Shown here one piece after another: positions 15,592-21,715 of a stretch of 21,715 bases of DNA. The translations under genes and the position numbers were made by a program. Each line of letters begins with the position of its first letter. Positions within the stretch are counted from its first letter, which is position 1. The stretch spans positions 1 through 21,715 of the forward strand of contig CAZFXN010000049.1 of NCBI GenBank assembly GCA_964523015.1. Reading direction: 5' to 3'. Below the pieces are notes generated by a model that had not been told where the DNA came from, ran no database searches, and worked only from the letters and a program-made list of their open reading frames with translations. This DNA comes from JAWXBT01 sp964523015. Its GTDB lineage: Bacteria; Bdellovibrionota_C; UBA2361; J135.

Positions 15592-17142
15592 TTAACTATT
15601 AGCTGCAAGCTTCCTATCTTTATTTTCCTCTGTCTTATTTTTTTCTGTCTTATTTTTCCCTTTCCTATTTTTCTCTGTCCTATTTTTTCCTTTCCTATTT
15701 TTTACAGAATCTTTTTTCTCTCGTTTCATTTTATTTTTCTCACTCAATTTTTTGCTGCCTTTTTCTTCGGCTTGCTCTCTATCACCGCCAGCTCGTCGTT
15801 TTTTAAAAACTAATTTAATATCAGATCCTTCAAAACCAAATTCACTGCGGAGTTGGTTTCTAATATACCTTTCATAACTGTAAAGTATGCCTTTTGGGTG
15901 ATCTAAAAAGAGTACGAATTCAGGCGGGGCTACATTAGTTTGGGTAGCAAAGAGTAATTTTACAGAATCTCCTCGGTAAGCAGGTGCCGGCTTTTGACCA
16001 AAGGCACGCTCAAGAACCTTATTTACAGTGGCAGTTGGTATTCTACGACGCGCTTCGTGATAAACTTTTTTAGCTACATCTAAAACACTTGGACAACGCT
16101 GACCAGTTAATCCAGATATATAAACAATCGGAGCATACGGACAGAATTTAAGACTCTCTCTAACAGCCTTCTCAAAATCCTTTACTGTAGTGTTATCCTT
16201 TTCAACAAGATCCCATTTGTTAATTGCAATAATGAAACCACGACCTCGTTCATGTATAAGTCCTGCAATCTTAGTATCCTGCTCATTAATAAACTCTAAT
16301 GCATCGATTAAAAGCACTGCTACGTCAGAGGTTGCTAGTGCTCTAAGAGTACGCATGTTACTAAATCTCTCAACAGTCTCATCATCGACATTAGCTTTTT
16401 TTCTAAGCCCAGCGGTATCGGTAATTACATAGTCCTGCCCTTCCCGCTTTAACTCTATATCGATACTGTCTCTAGTTGTCCCAGGAACACTAGAGACTAC
16501 AAGTCTATCAGATCCCAAAATCTTATTGATTAAAGTAGATTTTCCAACATTGGGTTTGCCTACTATTGCTACACGAATCGGACGATTTGGATCCTCCTCA
16601 GCATCCTTATCCTCAACAGGACTTTCGGCTAATAATCCAATCTCTGAAATCTTCTCTCTAATTTTTGCAATAAGTTCTTTTACTCCAACGCCATGTGCCG
16701 CACTGACTGTGATAAGATCTGATATGCCAAAAGAGTAAAATTCAGCAGAACTTGTTTGGACAGCTGGACTTTCACACTTATTAACAACCCACAGGACTGG
16801 CTTATTGCTTCTTCTCAGAATATCAACTACGAGTGAATCTTGCGGATGAATTCCGTGAAGTCCATCAAAAAGACAAACGATCAGATCGGCCTCTGTGATT
16901 GCCAGCTCAGCTTGATACCGTACTGAGGAATAAAGCGCATCGTGTTCCTCTCCAAGCACACCACCTGTATCTACAATAGAGAATGGAAATCCAAATTTTG
17001 TAACTAGGCAGTAATTTCGGTCCCGAGTAACACCTGGAAAGTCATCAATAACAGCAGAACCTTTTCGTGCCATGACGTTAAAGAGTGAGGATTTTCCCAC
17101 ATTGGATCTACCTATAATTGCAACAACTGGGACTCTCTTCAT
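15592..17142 (-). CDS. der: Der (EngA), double-domain ribosome-assembly GTPase
   Basis: The 516-aa protein has two G domains. The first has GRSNVGKS (11-18), DTGG (58-61) and NKCE (121-124). The second has GKPNVGKS (195-202), DTAG (242-245) and NKWD (308-311). A KH-like C-terminal domain (about 375-447) follows. Der binds and matures the 50S subunit. The first G4 motif ends in Glu rather than Asp, a variant also seen in some other Der proteins. The last about 70 residues (448-516) are extremely Lys-rich and include five pentapeptide repeats (481-505), making the protein longer than the usual 440-490 residues. rnc lies 44 bases upstream on the same strand, so the two may be co-transcribed. There is no alternative start. 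Confidence 0.96.
   Translation of the reverse strand: MKRVPVVAIIGRSNVGKSSLFNVMARKGSAVIDDFPGVTRDRNYCLVTKFGFPFSIVDTGGVLGEEHDALYSSVRYQAELAITEADLIVCLFDGLHGIHPQDSLVVDILRRSNKPVLWVVNKCESPAVQTSSAEFYSFGISDLITVSAAHGVGVKELIAKIREKISEIGLLAESPVEDKDAEEDPNRPIRVAIVGKPNVGKSTLINKILGSDRLVVSSVPGTTRDSIDIELKREGQDYVITDTAGLRKKANVDDETVERFSNMRTLRALATSDVAVLLIDALEFINEQDTKIAGLIHERGRGFIIAINKWDLVEKDNTTVKDFEKAVRESLKFCPYAPIVYISGLTGQRCPSVLDVAKKVYHEARRRIPTATVNKVLERAFGQKPAPAYRGDSVKLLFATQTNVAPPEFVLFLDHPKGILYSYERYIRNQLRSEFGFEGSDIKLVFKKRRAGGDREQAEEKGSKKLSEKNKMKREKKDSVKNRKGKNRTEKNRKGKNKTEKNKTEENKDRKLAANS
15628..15702 (-). repeat. five 15-bp tandem repeats in the 3' end of der
   Basis: Five units of 15 bp (15628-15642, 15643-15657, 15658-15672, 15673-15687, 15688-15702) encode KNxKG/KNxTE pentapeptides in the Der tail. 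Units alternate between KG and TE types, giving a roughly 30-bp higher-order repeat. Being in frame, copy-number change would alter tail length without disrupting the gene. Confidence 0.85.
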
Positions 17143-17186
17143 GACACTCTCAAATTATATATTTAGTTTAGTATTTAAAATCCGTA

Positions 17187-18092
17187 TTAATTAACTTCAC
17201 TTGTTTCAATGTTCTTGCTCTCATCTTCTGATTCTAAAGCTTTTGCAGTCTTAGCTTCTGGCATAGCTTCTGTTTCAGGTGCCTTAACACCATCTTCAGG
17301 TGGGTTAACCTTTGCTAAGGCCTGTGATGCAGCTTCTTGCTGAGAAGCTTTTTTAGTAGGCCCTCTACCCCGACCAACTACTTCGCCATCTACTTCAACG
17401 ATAGAGACAAATGTTGGAGCATGTTCAGGTCCCTCAACACATTCTAAGAGATAAATCGGAGCTTCACTTCCCACTGAGTGCAGAACTTCCTGCAATTCAG
17501 TTTTTGGATCTCTTGGGGTTACTGATGTTATCTGATCACCAAAAAGATGGCGTACAACATTAAACGCAGCTTCATAACCACTATCATGATAGACAGCTCC
17601 TATAAGCGCTTCTAACACGTCGGCTAAAATAGATGGCCGTTCGTGACCGCCGCTAGCAATTTCACCTCTACCAAGCCGTATATAGGCCCCTAAGTTTATT
17701 TTTTTTGCGGTGTCTGCAAGAGAAGCTGTATTTACAAGCGCAGCTCTCATCTTTGAAAGCTCTCCTTCTCGTGCTTCGGCATGTTGTTCAGAGAGGAGAT
17801 GAGCAACACTTAGATCAAAAACAGCATCGCCTAAAAACTCAAGCCTTTCATAATCATTCTTTGTTCCATCTTGAGGTGCTGATCGGTGAGTGATCGCACG
17901 TTCAAGCCACTGTCGATCTTTAAAAGTATAGGCAATAGCCTCTTCAAGTTTAATATACTCTTCGGGACCAAGAGGACTGTGAGCCACCTCATGTTCACCA
18001 TTTGTATGAGTAGTTGTTGCTATAGTTGAATTAACTTTCTTTGGCTCAACAGTCTTTTTAACATCCGGCTTTTTAACAATTCCAAAACGCAT
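17187..18092 (-). CDS. rnc: ribonuclease III
   Basis: A 301-aa double-strand-specific RNase for rRNA and mRNA processing. The signature YERLEFLGDAVFDL (81-94) supplies E85 and D89, and the second metal cluster is D158/E161 in ERPSILADVLEALIG. A dsRNA-binding domain (about 194-262, from DPKTELQE to ALAKV) follows. Compared with the roughly 226-aa E. coli enzyme there is an N-terminal extension of about 45 residues and a 39-residue acidic C-terminal tail; neither looks folded. The frame is open to GTG 18101, but ATG 18092 has AGAGGTG six bases upstream and is preferred. der follows 44 bases downstream, probably as one unit. A TTAATTAATTAATTAA stretch (18114-18129) lies just upstream of the start. 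Confidence 0.96.
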   Translation of the reverse strand: MRFGIVKKPDVKKTVEPKKVNSTIATTTHTNGEHEVAHSPLGPEEYIKLEEAIAYTFKDRQWLERAITHRSAPQDGTKNDYERLEFLGDAVFDLSVAHLLSEQHAEAREGELSKMRAALVNTASLADTAKKINLGAYIRLGRGEIASGGHERPSILADVLEALIGAVYHDSGYEAAFNVVRHLFGDQITSVTPRDPKTELQEVLHSVGSEAPIYLLECVEGPEHAPTFVSIVEVDGEVVGRGRGPTKKASQQEAASQALAKVNPPEDGVKAPETEAMPEAKTAKALESEDESKNIETSEVN

Positions 18093-18101
18093 GAATGACA
18101 C

Positions 18102-18354
18102 CTCTACACTTTCTTAATTAATTAATTAAAAAGGAGATGTAAGAATCGAAATATGTTTAGATATGGCCACTAGTTAAAAGTGAGATGGGAGTCTCTCTCT
18201 AGAAACGATTTATCAAATGATACTACCGATAAAATAGCCAGTGAAAATTTAATCGTTCCAGCTTAATTATCCGAAATATCAGCATATTAGATCTTAGATC
18301 CGCTAGGAGTTAGGATACGTTATTTAGCTCAACTAACCAACTAGGGGGAAGTTT
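18102..18354. other. spacer between rnc and mnmA
   Basis: 253 bases between two minus-strand genes, containing a 16-bp TTAATTAATTAATTAA (18114-18129) close to rnc and otherwise no gene or strong hairpin. The rnc promoter presumably lies here, but I see no clear consensus. Confidence 0.4.
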
Positions 18355-19542
18355 TTAGCGACTAGGCCCACTAGGATGCTGGTAACTGTTTGTATCTACT
18401 ATATTTAAGGAATGTCGTCTCTGTTGTGAGATACGACCTCCACCAAGGACCTCTTCATTTTTAAGATCATAAAAGACAGCGGCTTGTCCTGGTGAAACAG
18501 TTGACCATTCATCTAGAAATGAAACTTCAGCAACTCCATTATCTAAAACTTTTACCCGAACTCGCACACCGGCATGTCGGTGCCTAAGTTGAGCAATACA
18601 CTCAAATTCTTGTATTTTATCTTTTGATAAAAATGACTCAGATGAAAATGACGGAGAGATCCAATTTAATTCTGTAACCAGAAAAGATTCTCGCTCTAAA
18701 TCATTTTTTTTACCTACAACAACTAGGTTTTTCTCAGGATCTATTTCAAGGACAAATAAAGGCTCTTCACTACCGCCAATGCCTAGCCCCCTTCTTTGAC
18801 CTACTGTAAAACGATGAATCCCCTCATGTTCACCAACAACTTTTTGATTAGTATCTACGATATGCCCTTTAGTTCCCTTGCCTATCTTTCCTTTTATAAA
18901 ATCATCAACAGTGCCTGAAACAAAGCAGATATCCTGACTCTCTGGCTTGGCTGCCGTATTAAGACCAGCCTTTCTAGCAAGCTCACGGACTTCATCTTTT
19001 GTTAAATGCCCAACTGGAAAAATTGTTTGAGAGAGGTCTTTTTGACTAAGGCCATATAAAAAATAGCTCTGGTCTTTTTTGGAATCAGCACCTCTTGTCA
19101 GATGATATCCGAGATCATCTTTAGTTATCTGAGCATAGTGACCAGTCGCTACTGAATCACAACCGATACTGTAAGCTCTTTTTCTAAGCTCAAAAAATTT
19201 AACTTTACTATTACAATCAACACATGGATTTGGGGTCAATCCATTTTTATATTTATCTACAAAATTATTTATTACTCGCTCTTCAAATACCTTTTCAAAA
19301 TCAAAAACATAGTAAGGAACCCCTATTCGTCCAGCGACTCTTCTTGCATCTGTAAAATCATCAGGAGAGCAACAAGTTGCACGGGTACAGGATCCTCCGT
19401 TATTCCTATAATCCCAAACCTGCATGGAAATTCCTAGGGCATCATATCCTTGATCTTTTAAGAGAAGTGCAGCAACTGAGGAATCTACCCCTCCACTCAT
19501 TGCAACTGCTACTTTATGCTGGCTGTTACTATTATCCTGCAT
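18355..19542 (-). CDS. mnmA: tRNA-uridine 2-sulfurtransferase MnmA (TrmU)
   Basis: A 395-aa enzyme that thiolates uridine 34 in tRNAs for Lys, Glu and Gln. It has PP-loop SGGVDSS (16-22), ATGHY (132-136), the catalytic-cysteine motif NPCVDCN (C107, C110) and the second cysteine in DICFVSG (C206). The CxxC version, with the CCSPDDFTDARRVA region (57-70), belongs to the larger multi-Cys group rather than the DxxC form of E. coli. The C-terminal region has the tRNA-binding beta-barrel features. ATG 19542 follows AGGAG by eight bases; GTG 19545 is an alternative. It overlaps the cysteine desulfurase by 11 bases, consistent with direct sulfur delivery. After the stop comes a 250-base spacer before rnc, with no clear terminator. 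Confidence 0.95.
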   Translation of the reverse strand: MQDNSNSQHKVAVAMSGGVDSSVAALLLKDQGYDALGISMQVWDYRNNGGSCTRATCCSPDDFTDARRVAGRIGVPYYVFDFEKVFEERVINNFVDKYKNGLTPNPCVDCNSKVKFFELRKRAYSIGCDSVATGHYAQITKDDLGYHLTRGADSKKDQSYFLYGLSQKDLSQTIFPVGHLTKDEVRELARKAGLNTAAKPESQDICFVSGTVDDFIKGKIGKGTKGHIVDTNQKVVGEHEGIHRFTVGQRRGLGIGGSEEPLFVLEIDPEKNLVVVGKKNDLERESFLVTELNWISPSFSSESFLSKDKIQEFECIAQLRHRHAGVRVRVKVLDNGVAEVSFLDEWSTVSPGQAAVFYDLKNEEVLGGGRISQQRRHSLNIVDTNSYQHPSGPSR

Positions 19543-20701
19543 CACGGATTCTCCTGACTGCTTTGACTATTTTTTTTGCAGCCCCCACTAGCTCCTCTTT
19601 CTCATAATCGGCTCCAAGACTAATCCGAATACATTGACTAGCCTCATCCTCACTTAGACCTAAAGCTAAAAGCACATGAGAAGCTCCAGGTTTACCAGAA
19701 GCACAGGCAGCTCCAGAGGAAACAAACACACCATCAACATCAAGAGCAACAACTAAATCTGAAGCACTAACACCTTTGATATAAAGGCTTAGAGTATTTG
19801 GAATTGTTTCTTTAAGTGAAACAGTTGGACGAATCTCTTCTATCTCATCTCGTAATATAGACCAGATTACTTCCCTATTGTTTTCTAATTTTTGAAATCT
19901 TTCGTTAAGATTTTTAGAAAGAGATTTAGCAGCAACTGCCATTGAATAGATACCCCAGAGATTCTCTGTGCCTGCTCTGGATCGTTTCTCCTGTGGTCCT
20001 CCATAAAAGATCGGTTCAATCTCTATTCCATTTTTTACTATTAAAGCCCCTATTCCACTTAATGAACCAAACTTATGACCGGAAATACTATAGAGATCAG
20101 CCCGTAATGCACTAAAATCCACAGGAATCTTGCCTACTGCTTGAACCCCATCGACATGAAAAAATCCTTGATAAGCAGCTTTATAAAGGGCAGTTCCAAT
20201 CTCTGAGATAGGAGAAATTGCACCAGTTTCATTATTTGCATGCATTAAAGAGATCATGCGGGTATTTGGTTTTAGAGCAGCAATAACATCATCTTTGTCG
20301 ACAACTCCATCTTTATTCGGTTTTAAAATAGTAACGTCGAAACCCAAGTTTTTTAATTTAAGTGCTGGCTCAAGCACGGATGGATGTTCTACTTCAGAGG
20401 TAATGACATGGGCGTCCTTTCCCTTGCCAAAAAGTACGGAAAGTAAGGCTGTATTGTTTGCTTCCGTAGCACCTGATGTAAAGATTACCTTACTATGTCC
20501 ATCAGCTCCGATGAGTTTAGCTACGGACTCTCTTGCCTCCTCAATGAGATACCTGGCAGCTTGCCCTCCCTTATGAATTGAGCTCGGGTTTAAAAGGCTT
20601 CTATCTAACTCTGATAATGCTGATAAGACTTCATTTGTGACGCCATTTGTAGCGTTAACATCTAAGTTAGTAGCTGATATTACTTGATTTTTTGTATCCA
20701 C
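19532..20701 (-). CDS. cysteine desulfurase, NifS/IscS type
   Basis: A 389-aa PLP enzyme releasing sulfur from cysteine. It has the SGATEANN region (76-83), HVDGVQ (182-187), the PLP lysine in SGHKFG (K210) and the active-site cysteine C333 in SSGAACASGKPGASHVL. The N-terminal motif LDVNATNG deviates from the usual YLDNNATT; otherwise all catalytic residues are intact. The active-site loop is the short NifS-like form. The start is GTG 20701 with no strong Shine-Dalgarno; no ATG is available near. Its 3' end overlaps mnmA by 11 bases, as in the YrvO-MnmA pair of Bacillus, implying a role in tRNA thiolation rather than (or as well as) Fe-S assembly. No iscU or iscR is visible nearby. I leave the symbol blank because iscS and nifS roles cannot be separated here. 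Confidence 0.93.
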   Translation of the reverse strand: MDTKNQVISATNLDVNATNGVTNEVLSALSELDRSLLNPSSIHKGGQAARYLIEEARESVAKLIGADGHSKVIFTSGATEANNTALLSVLFGKGKDAHVITSEVEHPSVLEPALKLKNLGFDVTILKPNKDGVVDKDDVIAALKPNTRMISLMHANNETGAISPISEIGTALYKAAYQGFFHVDGVQAVGKIPVDFSALRADLYSISGHKFGSLSGIGALIVKNGIEIEPIFYGGPQEKRSRAGTENLWGIYSMAVAAKSLSKNLNERFQKLENNREVIWSILRDEIEEIRPTVSLKETIPNTLSLYIKGVSASDLVVALDVDGVFVSSGAACASGKPGASHVLLALGLSEDEASQCIRISLGADYEKEELVGAAKKIVKAVRRIRDAG

Positions 20702-20750
20702 AAATTGAGAGCTAGTCTATTAAAACAATGTTTAAATATTCCGATACTAT

Positions 20751-20770
20751 ATGTATTAGCATGTATTGGC
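20751..20770 (+). repeat. tandem 10-bp direct repeat
   Basis: ATGTATTAGC and ATGTATTGGC (one mismatch) sit back to back, one helical turn each, in the region between the cysteine desulfurase and the 104-aa gene. This spacing could place two protein contacts on one DNA face, or be chance. Confidence 0.4.
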
Positions 20771-20806
20771 CCGTAAGCAGTAACGTTAAAAGCCCGGTAG
20801 TCTACA

Positions 20807-21121
20807 ATGAGTAGCTCTTTAACACAAAGTATAGGTGTTGGTGCAGCCACAACTATAAGTTCTAGGCCATCAGACCCGGTTACAAAGGATGAGCAGCGAG
20901 GAATCGAACCAAAACATGTGGCAAATCAAACACAAATTTCGGCTCAAGCATCAAGTTTCTCAACTGCATTAAAGGATAGGTCTAAAGTACCACCTCAAGT
21001 ACCAAAACGGGTTGAAGCTCCATACAATCCTAAGGGTCGAAAACAGAACCCGGCAAACAGTGCAAAAGAAGAAGACCAAGAGGAATCCCCTTCAGAATCA
21101 AAGCTTGATCTAGTAGCTTAA
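20807..21121 (+). CDS. small predicted disordered protein, unknown function
   Basis: A 104-aa open frame. The composition is polar and low in hydrophobics, with Ser/Thr/Pro/Lys/Glu richness, a basic-proline patch (VPKRVEAPYNPKGRKQ, about 65-80) and an acidic end (KEEDQEESPSESK). There is no signal peptide, TM or recognised domain. The ATG lacks a clear Shine-Dalgarno. It starts 106 bases from the divergent cysteine desulfurase start and is 47 bases upstream of the HhH gene on the same strand. The coding potential is moderate: ATG to stop is open with no internal frame breaks, but the function is unrecognised. It could be a regulatory linker, flagellar/secretion-type small protein, or not a gene at all. 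Confidence 0.45.
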   Translation: MSSSLTQSIGVGAATTISSRPSDPVTKDEQRGIEPKHVANQTQISAQASSFSTALKDRSKVPPQVPKRVEAPYNPKGRKQNPANSAKEEDQEESPSESKLDLVA

Positions 21122-21168
21122 CCCAAAAATCAGGAAACTTTTTAAAAACTAATCACGAATAATAAGTG

Positions 21169-21528
21169 ATGCATAAGAGATATATCTCCCTCTCACTTTT
21201 TATTTTTATTTATTACCTGGGTTCATTCGCCAGCAGAATTCAATTTTTTAAAGTTACTGATTTATCTGATATTACGTTTAAGGATACCGAATCTATAATA
21301 GCGATCGGGGAAAGATTCCCTTTAAGCACCTCAACTTTAGCAGATCTAATTATGATCTCTGGAATATCAGATAGAATCGCATTTGATATTTTGAAAGAGA
21401 AAGATACAGTTATTGCCTTATCACGAACCGAACCACTGGATGACAAATATAAGACTCTGGAAATTGTAAAAGGCATAGGGCCCAAAAAGGCTCAGTTACT
21501 TTCAAATTATTTAGATTTGAGGCCGTAA
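21169..21528 (+). CDS. membrane-anchored helix-hairpin-helix protein, ComEA-like
   Basis: A 119-aa protein with an N-terminal hydrophobic helix (about 6-22) that should act as membrane anchor or signal. Two HhH-type motifs follow: a degenerate one about 56-78 (TLADLIMISGISDRIAFDIL) and a good one at 97-117 (LEIVKGIGPKKAQLLSNYL). The GIGPKKA turn is the DNA-backbone-binding hairpin of ComEA, the periplasmic DNA receptor of natural transformation. ATG 21169 is chosen; GTG 21166 directly before it is possible. No Shine-Dalgarno is obvious. No comEC or pilus genes are nearby, so a competence role is inferred from architecture only. Confidence 0.7.
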   Translation: MHKRYISLSLFIFIYYLGSFASRIQFFKVTDLSDITFKDTESIIAIGERFPLSTSTLADLIMISGISDRIAFDILKEKDTVIALSRTEPLDDKYKTLEIVKGIGPKKAQLLSNYLDLRP

Positions 21529-21715
21529 GGAGTTAGCATTAAAAGTGCAGACTGTAATTTTCAAGGAAATATCGCAGAAGAAATAATCATCTGAGGTGTT
21601 ATGTAAAATAAATACAACAAGTTAAGCTCTATACTGATGTGATTCATATCGGGACAGAGGCGAATGGCATTAAGATAAGGCGTCTAATCGGTGGAAAACA
21701 ATCTAGATTATAAAG
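21529..21715. other. terminal non-coding stretch
   Basis: 187 bases with no supported gene or hairpin. A 24-codon minus-strand frame open to the window edge could be the end of a gene outside the window, but nothing in it identifies one. Confidence 0.35.

Noticed and set aside
18114..18129. TTAATTAATTAATTAA as a mobile-element or attachment site
   Set aside because: Simple AT-rich tandem with no flanking repeats, integrase or gene disruption.
21640..21715. Minus-strand frame at the window end (hydrophobic, stop about 21645)
   Set aside because: Only about 24 codons visible and no recognisable family motif.

Overview
The window is an AT-rich piece of a Gram-negative bacterial chromosome. Evidence for two membranes is an Omp85-type barrel protein and several exported proteins; the rest is ordinary housekeeping genes. 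The gene families (MoxR/Bat cluster, Cys-rich MnmA type, ACAD, histone H1-like protein) fit a deltaproteobacterial-type or related lineage such as Bdellovibrionota, Myxococcota or SAR324, but I cannot fix the taxon. A run of exactly 100 Ns flanked by identical 55-base ends marks a draft, probably metagenome-derived, scaffold. I see no phage, IS element, CRISPR array or obvious island.

Layout. 1-1947 (minus): a long acyl-CoA dehydrogenase followed by the start of a PLP aminotransferase. 2219-5560 (plus): an Omp85/BamA-like outer-membrane protein and an exported metzincin protease, ending in a strong terminator shared with a convergent lysine-rich histone-like gene (5664-5825). 5826-6306: AT-rich non-coding stretch with three copies of an 11-bp repeat before a stand-alone RibD-like deaminase (6307-6762). 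6766-8159 (minus): tRNA-Val(GAC), a structured leader, rpmI, rplT and a rimI-like acetyltransferase.

8367-15569 (plus) is the centrepiece: a MoxR/Bat (aerotolerance-type) operon of moxR, a DUF58 protein, a small one-TM protein, batA, a fused batB-batC and batD, with overlapping or nearly overlapping junctions from batA on. In this family a MoxR AAA+ ATPase is thought to act on von Willebrand A (VWA) proteins that assemble a membrane/periplasmic complex; the TPR and BatD parts would be the periplasmic partners. The assembly gap lies in the low-complexity C-terminal tail of the BatB-BatC fusion. Collapsing the duplicated 55-mer restores one frame, so the gene is probably intact.

15592-20701 (minus) holds translation and RNA-processing genes: a NifS-type cysteine desulfurase overlapping mnmA (tRNA 2-thiouridine), then rnc (RNase III) and der (ribosome-assembly GTPase) with an unusual Lys-rich repeat tail. 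20807-21528 (plus) has an unrecognised disordered 104-aa protein and a membrane-anchored helix-hairpin-helix protein resembling ComEA.

I found no clearly new system. The best leads are the BatB-BatC fusion with an internal signal-like segment, the Omp85-metzincin pair, and the deaminase-upstream repeats.
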